A stretch of 58,640 nucleotides of DNA from an uncultured Neomegalonema sp. (lineage in GTDB: Bacteria > Pseudomonadota > Alphaproteobacteria > Rhodobacterales > Rhodobacteraceae), in contig CALGNO010000039.1 of the NCBI GenBank assembly GCA_937958625.1, positions 1 through 58,640 on the forward strand, read 5' to 3'. The notes below the pieces were generated by a model, which saw only the letters and a list, made by a program, of their open reading frames with translations, ran no database searches and was not told the origin of the DNA. The position numbers and the translations under genes are program-made. This document shows, one piece after another, positions 1 through 10,000 of this stretch (positions are counted from its first letter, which is position 1; every line of letters begins with the position of its first letter).

Positions 1-1
1 G

Positions 2-1207
2 ACCTTTACCGCCGAAGACGTCGTCGATTCCCTCAACCACCACCGGGGCGAGGAGACCAAATCGGCGGCCAAGGCGCTGCTGGAATCCATCGAAGAGATC
101 AAGGCCGATGGCGATGGCGTCATCCGGGTAAAGCTGTCCCAGGGCAATGCTGACTTTCCCTATGTCCTTACCGATTATCACCTGCCCATGTGCCCCTCGA
201 ACGGCGACGGCACGATTGATGTCAGCGGCGTCGGCACAGGGGCCTACAAGATTGAGGAATTCGAACCGGGCGTTCGCACCTATCTGACCAAGAACGAGAA
301 CTACTGGAAAGAAGATCGCGGGCACTTTGACGAGGTCACGATGCTGATCCTGCGCGATGGCGCGGCGCGCAGCAACGCTTTGGTCACCGGCGAGATCGAC
401 GCGGTCACCGAGGTCGAAACGAAGTCGATCCGCCTGCTCAAGCGCCGCAAGGACATCGAGGTCGACGAGGTGCCGAGCGGCACCCACACGACCCTGCCCA
501 TGTTCGTCGATACCGCGCCCTTCGACGATGTGAACGTGCGTCTGGCCCTGAAATATTCGATGGACCGCCAACAGGCGCTGGACAAGGCGATCAGCGGTCA
601 GGGCGTTTTGGGTAACGACCATCCCATCGGTCCCAACATGCCGTTCCACGCCGACCTGCCCCAGCGTGAATACGACATCGACAAGGCCAAGTTCCATCTG
701 AAGAAGGCCGGCCTTACCTCCCTCGACATCGACCTGTCGGCCTCGGATGGGGCTTTCCTCGGGGCTGTCGATCTGGCGCTGCTGTTCAAGGAATCCGCCG
801 CGCCCGCCGGGATCAACATCAATGTCCAGCGCGAGCCTGCCGATGGCTACTGGTCCAATGTCTGGCTCAAAAAGCCGTTCTGCGTCGTGTCCTGGGGCGG
901 TCGTCCGACCCCCGACGTGATCTTCTCCCTCGCCTATCAGCAAGGCGCCGCGTGGAACGAGAGCCGCTGGGAGAACGAGCGCTTCAACGCCCTGTTGTCG
1001 GAGGCCAAATCGGAACTGGATCAGGCCAAACGCACGGAGATGTATGCGGAGATGCAGACGCTTTGCCGCGACGACGGCGGCACCATCGTCCCGTTCTTCC
1101 GCAACCGCGTTCTGGGCCACAATACCAGCATCGCCCATGGCGAAAAACTGACCAGCTCGTGGGAGTTGGACGGTGCCCGCTCCGCCGAGCGGTGGTGGTT
1201 TGCCTGA
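2..1207 (+). CDS. ABC transporter substrate-binding protein, family 5 (peptide/dipeptide-type), 5'-truncated by window edge
   Basis: Open frame runs from the window start (TFTAEDVVDSLNHHRGEETKSAAKALLESIEEI...) into ORF 188..1207. Typical SBP_bac_5 sequence ('GTGAYKIEEFEPGVRTYLTKNENYWKEDRGHFDEV'). Confidence 0.85.
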   Translation, partial: TFTAEDVVDSLNHHRGEETKSAAKALLESIEEIKADGDGVIRVKLSQGNADFPYVLTDYHLPMCPSNGDGTIDVSGVGTGAYKIEEFEPGVRTYLTKNENYWKEDRGHFDEVTMLILRDGAARSNALVTGEIDAVTEVETKSIRLLKRRKDIEVDEVPSGTHTTLPMFVDTAPFDDVNVRLALKYSMDRQQALDKAISGQGVLGNDHPIGPNMPFHADLPQREYDIDKAKFHLKKAGLTSLDIDLSASDGAFLGAVDLALLFKESAAPAGININVQREPADGYWSNVWLKKPFCVVSWGGRPTPDVIFSLAYQQGAAWNESRWENERFNALLSEAKSELDQAKRTEMYAEMQTLCRDDGGTIVPFFRNRVLGHNTSIAHGEKLTSSWELDGARSAERWWFA

Positions 1208-1607
1208 CGCCGCCGCGCGCCGCATCGCCTCGTGCCATTGCGGGGCGGTGCGTCTGGAACTCGACATGCCGGAGGGTCTGAAAGATCCCCGGCGCTGTAA
1301 CTGCTCGCTCTGCAGCCGCAAGGGAGCCGTCATGGCGTCGGTTGCCCTTGATGGCCTCCGGGTGGTGGCGGGGCAAGATGCCCTGCGCCTTTATACCTGG
1401 AACACGCATACGGCGAAGCACTGGTTCTGCGGGACGTGCGGCATCTATACCCACCACCGGCGCCGCTCCAATCCCAATGAGTACGGCGTAAATGCCGCTT
1501 GCATCGAGGGCGTCGATCCGATTGCCTTGGCCAAGGCCGAGATGATGGGCGACGGCGCGGCAATGTCGCTGGTGGGAGATGAGACGCATGAGCGAAGAGG
1601 CACTTGA
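1173..1607 (+). CDS. GFA / CENP-V family protein (glutathione-dependent formaldehyde-activating enzyme-like)
   Basis: CHCGAVRLEL...CNCSLCSRKGAV...WFCGTCGIYTHHRRRSNPNEYGVNAACIEG zinc-binding Cys pattern. The start codon is uncertain because it overlaps the upstream CDS. Confidence 0.8.
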   Translation: MPAPPSGGGLPDAAARRIASCHCGAVRLELDMPEGLKDPRRCNCSLCSRKGAVMASVALDGLRVVAGQDALRLYTWNTHTAKHWFCGTCGIYTHHRRRSNPNEYGVNAACIEGVDPIALAKAEMMGDGAAMSLVGDETHERRGT

Positions 1608-2556
1608 TTTCAGCGATCCGATGCAACGGCCACGCTTTACCGGCCTCGCCAGCTTTTTCCGCCTGCCTTACCAAGAAGATTTCGAGACGAACCCGCCCGA
1701 TATCGGCGTCATCGGCATCCCCTATGATGGCGGCGTCAGCAACCGCCCCGGTGCCCGCCACGGCCCGCGCGAGGTGCGCAACCAATCCTCGCTGATGCGC
1801 CGGGTCAATCAGGCCACCGGCCTCGCTCCCTATGAGGGCGTCAGCGTTGCCGATATCGGCGATGCTTGGATCAAAAAGCCCTACGAGCTTGAGGGCGCAC
1901 ACCGCGAGATCGAGGCAAAATTCGCCAGCCTCCATGCCGCCGGCATCATCCCGCTCACCTGCGGCGGCGACCACTCGATCAGCCTGCCGATCCTGCGCGC
2001 TCTCGCCAAGGACCGGCCCGTCGGTATGATCCATATCGACGCCCATTGTGATACCGGCGACAACTATATGGGCTCGCGCTTTCACCACGGGGCACCGTTC
2101 AAAGTCGCGGTCGACGAGGGCTTGCTTGACCCTAAACGCACGGTCCAGATCGGCATTCGCGGCACCCTTTACGACCGCAGGATGTGGCAGTTCAGTTATG
2201 ACAGCGGAATGCGCGTGATGCTCATCGAAGAGGTCGAGGAAAACGGCTGGCGCGCCTGTATCGAGGAGGCAAAACGCATCGTCGGCGACGGCCCCATCTA
2301 TGTCAGCTTCGACATCGACAGCCTCGACCCCGCCTTTGCCCCCGGCACCGGCACGCCCGAGGCGGGCGGCATCACCATGCGAGAGGCCCAGGGCATGGTT
2401 CGGGCGCTGGAGGGGATGGACATTGTGGGGGCCGATATGGTCGAAGTTTCCCCGCCCTTCGATGTGGGGGGAATCACTGCCCTGAACGGGGCGACTATCA
2501 TGTTCGAGCTGCTCTGCGTCATGGCGGAGGGCCTGAAATCCGGCGGCAAAGGATAG
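1579..2556 (+). CDS. speB: agmatinase / ureohydrolase family
   Basis: Arginase-fold motifs GGDHSIS, HIDAHCDTGD and SFDIDSLDPAFAPGTGTPEAGG. Confidence 0.9.
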   Translation: MRRMSEEALDFSDPMQRPRFTGLASFFRLPYQEDFETNPPDIGVIGIPYDGGVSNRPGARHGPREVRNQSSLMRRVNQATGLAPYEGVSVADIGDAWIKKPYELEGAHREIEAKFASLHAAGIIPLTCGGDHSISLPILRALAKDRPVGMIHIDAHCDTGDNYMGSRFHHGAPFKVAVDEGLLDPKRTVQIGIRGTLYDRRMWQFSYDSGMRVMLIEEVEENGWRACIEEAKRIVGDGPIYVSFDIDSLDPAFAPGTGTPEAGGITMREAQGMVRALEGMDIVGADMVEVSPPFDVGGITALNGATIMFELLCVMAEGLKSGGKG

Positions 2557-2560
2557 CGCG

Positions 2561-3034
2561 ATGAGCGAGACCAAGGATATTCCCCTGACCAAGCAACTGA
2601 ATATCCCGCCGCTTTGGCTGATCGGAATGCTGCTGCTGATGTGGTTTTGGAGTTCGGTTCTGCCCATCGTGAAATTCGGCGGGGCGTGGACGAAGGTTCC
2701 GGGCGCGCTCTTGATCGTCGCCTCCATGGCGCTGGCGATCTGGTCGGTGATGCAGTTTCAGGGGGCCGATACCCCGGTGCATCCCCGCCGCAAGCCCACG
2801 ACCCTGTTGACCGAGGGCGTCTATGCCCGCTCGCGCAACCCGATCTATCTCGCGATGCTCGGCGTGGCGCTGGGCGCGGCGCTCTGTTTCGGCACCCTCG
2901 GCGCGCTGATCCCGGTCGCGGCGCTGTTGTGGATCTTGCAGGATATGTTCATCAAGGGCGAGGAGCACCACATCGAAAAGACCTTCGGCGACGAATGGCG
3001 CGCCTACGCCGCCAAGACCCGGCGCTGGCTCTGA
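2561..3034 (+). CDS. isoprenylcysteine carboxyl methyltransferase-like / PEMT-type membrane methyltransferase
   Basis: Multi-TM protein with the C-terminal 'LLTEGVYARSRNPIYLAML...EEHHIEKTFGDEWRAYAAKTRRWL' signature. Confidence 0.8.
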   Translation: MSETKDIPLTKQLNIPPLWLIGMLLLMWFWSSVLPIVKFGGAWTKVPGALLIVASMALAIWSVMQFQGADTPVHPRRKPTTLLTEGVYARSRNPIYLAMLGVALGAALCFGTLGALIPVAALLWILQDMFIKGEEHHIEKTFGDEWRAYAAKTRRWL

Positions 3035-3994
3035 TCACTGCCGCCCGCCGCGCACCACCTCGTATCCCGGCTCTTCCGGCTCATTATCGACGATCTCCGC
3101 CGGAAAGCCCTCGGCCAGCACCGACAGGCCCGTGGCCTCTTCCAGCCGCCGGATAATATCCGGCGAGTTCGCATCCGGGCCATAGCGCGCGATCCCGTCC
3201 TCGATCACCTCGATCAGCTTCGGGCTGACATCCAGCGGCACGCCATGGGCGTCGGCGATGGACTGGAACAGGCCGATATCCTTTTTCACCAGCCCCATCG
3301 TAAAGTCGATATTGCGTGATCCGCTGAGGATAATCTGGCTCTCGGTTTCGTGGACAAAGCTGTTGCCCGACGAAATCCGTATCGCCTCATAGGTCGTCGC
3401 CAGATCCATCCCGGCGGCCTTGCAGACGGTCAGCGCCTCGGCACACGCGACCAGATTCACCGTCGCCAGATAGTTCGTCATCACCTTCAGCACCGAGGCG
3501 GACCCCAGCGGCCCGGTATGCAGCACCCGGCGGCCCAGCGTCGTCAGCAGCGGCAGCATCCGCTCGAACGTCGCCCGCTCGCCCCCGGCAAAGATCGAGA
3601 TATTGCCCGTCGCGGCCCGGTGACAGCCGCCCGAGACCGGACATTCCAGCGTCTCGCCGCCCCGCGCCGCGACCAAGTCGGACAGGCGCTTTACCTCGCC
3701 CGCATCGGTGGTCGACATCTCCATCCACACCGTGCCGGGGGTCAGCCCGTCGAGGATGCCACCAGCCCCTTCCATCACGGCGGCGGAGGCGGCGGGGGAG
3801 GGCAGGCAGGTCACGACCGCGTCGCAGTCCCGCGCCATCGCGGACAGGCCCGCCGCCGCCGAGGCTCCGCGCGCCACAAACGCGGCCACCCGCTCGGCGT
3901 CGAGGTCGTGCACGGTCACATCATGCCCGTTGCGCACCAGTGACCCGGCCAGTTTTCCCCCGGCATTTCCCAGCCCGACAAACCCGATTTTCAT
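3035..3994 (-). CDS. NAD(P)-dependent oxidoreductase, 3-hydroxyisobutyrate dehydrogenase family
   Basis: N-terminal MKIGFVGLGNAGGKLAGSLVRNGHDVTVHD Rossmann motif; ECPVSGGCHRA; VLKVMTNYLA substrate/catalytic region. Confidence 0.85.
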   Translation of the reverse strand: MKIGFVGLGNAGGKLAGSLVRNGHDVTVHDLDAERVAAFVARGASAAAGLSAMARDCDAVVTCLPSPAASAAVMEGAGGILDGLTPGTVWMEMSTTDAGEVKRLSDLVAARGGETLECPVSGGCHRAATGNISIFAGGERATFERMLPLLTTLGRRVLHTGPLGSASVLKVMTNYLATVNLVACAEALTVCKAAGMDLATTYEAIRISSGNSFVHETESQIILSGSRNIDFTMGLVKKDIGLFQSIADAHGVPLDVSPKLIEVIEDGIARYGPDANSPDIIRRLEEATGLSVLAEGFPAEIVDNEPEEPGYEVVRGGRQ

Positions 3995-4134
3995 GACGCT
4001 CTCCCTTGCGATTCAGGCCGTCAGGCTATCGCCGCCGGTGCCGGACGCAGGTTTGAAACCGACATGCCATAGCTTCAACGCACCCTCGCGCAAGCATGAG
4101 GGCGGTGCGTTTTTGCTGGCGGTATCCGCCGCGT

Positions 4135-4803
4135 TCAAGACGTATCGGGCGCAGCCGCTCGTCGGGCGAGCAGGTCGCATTCCATCAAAATGCCGTCGAT
4201 CTCATGGGTCTCTCGCCGTCGATGCCCCGGCGGCGCGCCCACGCGCAGCGGCCCGACCCCCATCGGCCCCGGCGGCATCGCGGCCCGCCGTGCCATGGCC
4301 CGAGACAACCGCCGTGCCTGTTTCGGCAAATCCTCCAGCGCAGCTTGCAAGGCGAGCAGCCGCCGGTTCAGCCCCGCGCCGGTCTCGCGCGGACCCGCCA
4401 CGGGGGCCAGCGCGCCGCGTTCCTCATCACAATAAGAAATCCGAGGCCCGTCCCCCCGCACGGCGCGCTTTTGAACCAGTTCAGGAAAGGACTTGCGCCG
4501 ATCGAACAGCGCAAAAGCCGGCACGGCCTTCGCCGCCGCCCCCGGACCGATCACACCCACAGGCCCATGCGGTCGAGCCGGTGCCGTCACCCCCTGCGCC
4601 AGCATAAAGATCAACCGCCGTCCGGCGGCCTCCGCAGGCAACAGCACCCGCAAGACCCGCAACCGAACCGACCGGGGCACATCCGCCCCCCGCCCCGCCA
4701 GCGCCGCCACCATCCCCCCCACCAACCGCAACAGCGCCGCCCGATACCAGGCGACAACAGTGTCACTTTTGGACTGAGGGGAAGAGTGTGGTGTATGATG
4801 CAT
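4135..4803 (-). CDS. conserved hypothetical protein
   Basis: 222-aa ORF with high-GC coding character (RLLALQAALEDLPKQARRLSRAMARR...). Resembles hypothetical proteins I recall from alphaproteobacteria; function unknown. Confidence 0.5.
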   Translation of the reverse strand: MHHTPHSSPQSKSDTVVAWYRAALLRLVGGMVAALAGRGADVPRSVRLRVLRVLLPAEAAGRRLIFMLAQGVTAPARPHGPVGVIGPGAAAKAVPAFALFDRRKSFPELVQKRAVRGDGPRISYCDEERGALAPVAGPRETGAGLNRRLLALQAALEDLPKQARRLSRAMARRAAMPPGPMGVGPLRVGAPPGHRRRETHEIDGILMECDLLARRAAAPDTS

Positions 4804-5063
4804 GAAGTGAACATATCATGAACGACAGGCATTCGCAAGGTCAGTGTGTGGTGTCGTTGAGAGTCTTGTGTTGGACTATATCGCTGCCATAAAAAACTTG
4901 GCGTAGACCAGAACTTGAAACCTAAAGCGGAAATGACGCCATTGGCTGTTTTTTTAAAAAGGTAATATAAAATAGTTAATCCACTGTACCAAGGTCGCTT
5001 TATTGATCTATGTGCAGCTTAGCACTGTGATTTGGAACGATCTTCATACGAAAGTATACAGTT

Positions 5064-5405
5064 ATGGCAATTTCTGGAAACGACGTTCGCGTTCTTCATC
5101 AGTATGCAGAAGGTGTTATGGACCGCGCCGATCATCATGCTGGTATGGTGAAAGGTATCGCTTTAGCCCTTCTTGGGGGAATTATCTGGCGAGGCGAACC
5201 TAATTCAATCGTGATCAAGCAGTACGGTGGTAATTTGGCAAATGTACTTTGGGTAGAAATTCAAGGTAAGCGATATGCCTTCGCATACAATCATGAAACT
5301 GAAAAAATAGAAATTCGTAACAGAACACAATCTGGTCCGGCGCTCAAAAGTTTTACCAATGAGACTTCGCTTGCCGAAGTCGAGAATTTTTTTCGCTCAT
5401 TGTGA
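5064..5405 (+). CDS. hypothetical protein (113 aa) in an AT-rich pocket
   Basis: Intact ORF MAISGNDVRVLHQYAEGVMDRADHHAGMVKGIALALLGGIIW... No family recognised; markedly lower GC than the flanks. Confidence 0.5.
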   Translation: MAISGNDVRVLHQYAEGVMDRADHHAGMVKGIALALLGGIIWRGEPNSIVIKQYGGNLANVLWVEIQGKRYAFAYNHETEKIEIRNRTQSGPALKSFTNETSLAEVENFFRSL

Positions 5406-5500
5406 TCTCAGTTTACTCCTGAGTTCACTGAATCTGCGAATAAACAACTTCCCGCGAAGCGGGTCAGCCTTGGGAAATGGGAGGTGCGCAGCACCGACAC

Positions 5501-5550
5501 GCGACGACCGCCCCCCGGGCGGCGCGTTCCGCACCACCCGCGGTCGTCGC
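5501..5550. repeat. palindromic element, copy A (arms GCGACGACCGC / GCGGTCGTCGC)
   Basis: 11-bp perfect inverted arms at 5501-5511 and 5540-5550, preceded by CGACAC and followed by TTGCTCT. Related to 57907..57978. Confidence 0.7.
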
Positions 5551-5574
5551 TTGCTCTGCTATTGAGGGGCTATC

Positions 5575-6372
5575 TCAAGCCACCCGCCCCTCCAATATCT
5601 CCCGGTCCCGTAAAAACCGTTCCTGATAGATCCGGCGGGCGGCGGTGCTCACATCGTCCAGAAACGACGCCGAGGCCGCTGCGCCGATGGCGGCACCGAT
5701 CACCGGCACCACTTGCGCGGCCTTGCGCCCGGCCAGATTGCGCGCCAGCGAAGCGGTCAGGCGTTGACCGGCCAGCACGGTGCCTTCCTTGACCAGAACC
5801 CCGCGCGGGGCGGCGTCATGGTCCACCTCGCCCTCGTAATCATCCTCCAGCGCATCCAGAGCCTTGGTTTTTTCAGCGGGCGTATTCGCCGCCGCCGCCG
5901 CCAGCACGCGCAGGGCAAACTCGGCCTCGCGGGCGTCCTGATAGCCATAGCACGCCCCGATCCGGCGCACGGCGCGCAGGGCAAGCGTGATGCTGAAGGG
6001 CAGGTCCACGGCCAACCCGGCAATCCCCGCCGCCCCGGTCCCGGCTCCGCTGGCCCCGGCAACGCCGATGGCCCAGTTCCGGGCGCTCTTGGCGGCTTCA
6101 TCCGCGGCTTCAAGGTCGGCGGGCAAGGGCGCTTCGGGGTCTTCTTTCAGGGTGCGCGAGGCCATCTTGTTGGCTTCGGCCAGCGCCTTTTCGATGGTTT
6201 CGGGCGAGAGAGCCTTGCGCACCGCCATTTCGACGGGGGCGGCGGCACGGCCCATCCATTTCGCGGCGGTGCTGGGTTCTTTGCCCTTCCACTCGGCGAT
6301 TTCGATAATCTGCGCGCGCTCGTAATCGGTGGCGTTGCGGGTATCGACGACAATAATCTTCGGCTTGCTCAT
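5575..6372 (-). CDS. EcsC family protein
   Basis: MSKPKIIVVDTRN...SARNWAIGVAGASGAGTGAAGIAGLAVDLPFSITLALRAVRRIGACYGYQ...PVIGAAIGAAASASFLDDV. Start trimmed from the longer ORF 5575..6900, which overlaps the Lrp gene. Confidence 0.8.
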   Translation of the reverse strand: MSKPKIIVVDTRNATDYERAQIIEIAEWKGKEPSTAAKWMGRAAAPVEMAVRKALSPETIEKALAEANKMASRTLKEDPEAPLPADLEAADEAAKSARNWAIGVAGASGAGTGAAGIAGLAVDLPFSITLALRAVRRIGACYGYQDAREAEFALRVLAAAAANTPAEKTKALDALEDDYEGEVDHDAAPRGVLVKEGTVLAGQRLTASLARNLAGRKAAQVVPVIGAAIGAAASASFLDDVSTAARRIYQERFLRDREILEGRVA

Positions 6373-6431
6373 GGACGGCCCTTCGCTGGTTGCGCTCCGT
6401 ATATGGGGAGAAACCCGCCCCGCGCCAAATC

Positions 6432-6932
6432 TCAGCCTTCCTTCACGGTCTCGATGGCAACGAAGGTCGTGGTCTGCGCCACATGGGGCAGGGCGGCGAT
6501 CACCTCGCCCAGAATCCGGCGATAGGCGGCAATATCCGTGCTGCGCACCCGCAGCAGATAGTCGAATCCGCCCGCGATCATATGGGCGGTCTCGATCTCG
6601 GCATGGGCCATCACGGCGGCGTTGAACGCATCCAGCGCCCTTGTCGTCGTGGTGTCGAGGGTTACCTGAACGAAGGCGATATGCGGCTGGCCGAGTTTCT
6701 CGTGGTCCAGATCGGCGCGATAGCCGGTGATGACCCCGTCCCGCTCCAACCGCCGCACCCGCGCCAGCGTCGGCGACTTGCTGAGGCCGACCGCCTTGCC
6801 CAGCGCCGCCATGGAAATCCGGGCATCCCGCGCCAGCGCCGCGACGATGCGTCGGTCTATGCGGTCCATTTGAATGGCTTCGGTCATTATCGCAGTCCAT
6901 TTTATCAATCGAATGGCAATGTTCAGTCTCAT
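6432..6932 (-). CDS. putR: Lrp/AsnC family transcriptional regulator, probable proline utilisation regulator (the start may be internal, at MDRIDRRIV)
   Basis: MDRIDRRIVAALARDARISMAALGKAVGLSKSPTLARVRRLERDGVITGYRA, an AsnC HTH. Divergent from putA, as known for alphaproteobacterial putR. Confidence 0.75.
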   Translation of the reverse strand: MRLNIAIRLIKWTAIMTEAIQMDRIDRRIVAALARDARISMAALGKAVGLSKSPTLARVRRLERDGVITGYRADLDHEKLGQPHIAFVQVTLDTTTTRALDAFNAAVMAHAEIETAHMIAGGFDYLLRVRSTDIAAYRRILGEVIAALPHVAQTTTFVAIETVKEG

Positions 6933-7014
6933 CGAGCCGTCGATGATGATTATTCAGTCCGACGATTTTTGCAATCCGGCGTAGGATGATCCGATAAAAT
7001 CTGGAGGGACACCC

Positions 7015-10000
7015 ATGCTGGACGAGATTCGCACCCGCCTTCGCGCCGACCTCTATGCCGACGAGGCCGATGTCCTAGACCGCCTGACCGCCGAGGCGGG
7101 TCTGTCCGCAGACACCCGCGCCGCCATCTCTGCCAGCGGGGCGAGCCTCGTGCGCGATGTGCGCGCCGCCGATGATCCGGGCATGATGGAGGTGTTCCTC
7201 GCTGAATACGGCCTCTCGACCAGCGAGGGCGTCGCGCTAATGTGCCTCGCCGAGGCGATGCTGCGCGTGCCTGACGCGGTGACCATCGACGATCTGATTC
7301 AGGACAAGATCGCCCCCCATGATTGGAGCACCCATCTGGGCCATTCGGACTCCACCCTCGTCAATGCCTCGACCTGGGCGCTGATGCTGACGGGTCGGGT
7401 GATCGACGAGGAGGATGCGTCCTCCGGCGTCGTCGGCTCCCTGCGCGGGGTCGTGCGCCGCCTTGGCGAGCCGGTCGTGCGCGTCGCCGTGGGCCGTGCC
7501 ATGCGCGAAATGGGTGCGCAATTCGTGCTGGGCCGCAATATCGAAGAGGCGATGAAAAAGGGCACCGATGCCCGCGAGGCCGGTTTTACCTATTCCTACG
7601 ACATGCTGGGCGAGGCCGCCCGCACCGATGCCGATGCCCAGACCTATCACGGGGCCTATAGCCAGGCCATCGCCGCCATCTCGCGCAATGCACGGCATGA
7701 TGACATCCGCGAAAACCCCGGCATCTCGGTCAAGCTCTCGGCCCTGCATCCGCGCTATGAATTCACCCACCGCGAAGAAACCCTGCCCATCCTCGTCGCC
7801 CGCACCTTGCAACTGGCGAAGGCGGCAAAGGACGCGAAACTCGGCTTCAATATCGACGCCGAGGAGGCCGACCGCCTCGATATGTCCCTCGACGTGATCG
7901 AGGCTGTGCTCTCCGACCCGTCGCTGGCCGGATGGGACGGATTCGGGGTGGTGGTGCAGGCTTTCGGCCCCCGTGCGGGCCATGTCATCGACTGGCTGCA
8001 CGCCCTCGCCGAGCGCCTCGACCGCAAGATCATGGTGCGCCTCGTCAAGGGCGCCTATTGGGATACCGAGATCAAGCGCGCACAGGTCATGGGGCTGGAC
8101 GGTTTCCCGGTCTTCACCCGCAAGGCCCATACCGATGTCAGCTATATTGCCTGCGCCAAAAAGCTGCTCGGCATGACGGGTCGCATTTATCCCCAATTCG
8201 CGACCCACAACGCCCACACCGTCGCCGCCGTGCTGGAAATGGCCGGAGGCCGTACGCAGGATTACGAGTTCCAGCGCCTGCACGGCATGGGCGAGACGCT
8301 GCACGCCATCGTCATGAAGAAACACGGCACCCGCTGTCGCATCTATGCCCCCGTCGGCGCGCATAAGGACTTGCTGGCCTATCTCGTCCGCCGCTTGCTG
8401 GAGAACGGCGCGAACTCGTCCTTCGTGAACCAGATTGTCGACGAGGATGTCTCCCCCGAAACCATCGCCCGCGATCCGTTCGAGGCGATGGCGGCGACTG
8501 GCAAGGCGCAAAGCGACGCCATCGACGCCCCCCACGCGATCTACGGCAAGCGCCTCAACTCGCGCGGCTGGGACTTTACCGACCCGGTCGCCGTTGCGGC
8601 CATCAAGGCAGAACGCGCGCCCTTCCTCGCTCCTCACCAATGGGGCGACAGCGGCGACGCCATCCACAACCCCGCCTTCCCGGACGAGGTCGTCGGCCAT
8701 ATCGACCTGGCCACCGAGGACAGCGTCAAGGCCGCCATCGCCGCCGCCGTCGAGGCCCAGCCCTATTGGGCCGCGCGCCCGGTCGCCGACCGGGGGGCCA
8801 TTCTGCGCCGCATCGCCGATCTGTACGAGCGCGATTACGGCGAGTTTTTCGCCCTCGCGGCGCGCGAGGCGGGCAAGACCCTGCCCGATTGCATCGCCGA
8901 AATGCGCGAGGCCGTCGACTTTTTGCGCTATTACGCCGATCAGGCCGAGCACGCCGAAAAGGATAGCATTGCGCGCGGCGTCATCGTCTGCATCTCGCCC
9001 TGGAACTTCCCCCTCGCCATCTTCAGCGGCCAGATCGCGGCGGCGCTGGCCACCGGCAACGCGGTGCTCTCCAAACCCGCCGAACAAACGCCCCTGATCG
9101 CCCGCAAGGCCATCGCCCTCATGCACGAGGCGGGCGTGCCCGAAGACATCATCACGCTGCTGCCGGGCGAGGGCGAGACGGTCGGCGCGGCGCTGACCTC
9201 TGACCCGCGCATCGCGGGCGTGTGCTTCACGGGGTCCACCGAAGTCGCGAAGATCATCGACCGCCAACTGGCGAAGACCGCCGCCCCCGACGCGATGTTG
9301 ATCGCCGAAACCGGCGGTCTGAACGCCATGATCGTCGATTCCACGGCCCTGCCTGAGCAAGCCGTGCGTGACATCGTCATGTCCGCCTTCCAGAGCGCGG
9401 GCCAGCGGTGTTCGGCCCTGCGCGTTCTCTATGTCCAGCGCGACGTCGAGGACCGTTTGCTCGAAATGCTCTACGGCGCGATGGAAGAACTCCATATCGG
9501 CGACCCGCTCAACCTCGCCACCGATGTGGCCCCGGTCATCAATGCCGAAGCCAAGGATGACATCGACGGCTATTGCACCAAGATGGAAGGCGAGGGCCGT
9601 CTGCTGAAACAGATCGACGCGCCGACCAACGGCAATTTCGTCGCCCCGCATTGCTTCCGCGTGAAGGGCATCCACGACGTCGAGCGCGAGGTTTTCGGCC
9701 CCATCCTCCACGTCGCTCGTTTTGACGCAGAAAAGATCAACGACGTTGTCGATGAGATCAACGCCCGTGGTTATGGCCTGACCTTTGGCCTGCACACCCG
9801 CATCGACTCGCGGGTGCAGCAAGTCATCGACCGGGCCGAAACCGGCAACCTCTATATCAACCGCAACCAGATCGGGGCCATCGTCGGCTCGCAGCCTTTC
9901 GGCGGCGAAGGCCTGTCGGGCACCGGACCCAAGGCAGGCGGCCCTCACTACCTCTCGCGATTCCGCAAGCGCGCAACCCGGCCCATGGAGGCCGTCTCCG

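Noticed and set aside
5575-6900. 441-aa full-length reading of the minus-strand EcsC ORF
   Set aside because: The upstream part overlaps the Lrp gene in another frame and has no domain logic; the EcsC start at 6372 is far more plausible.
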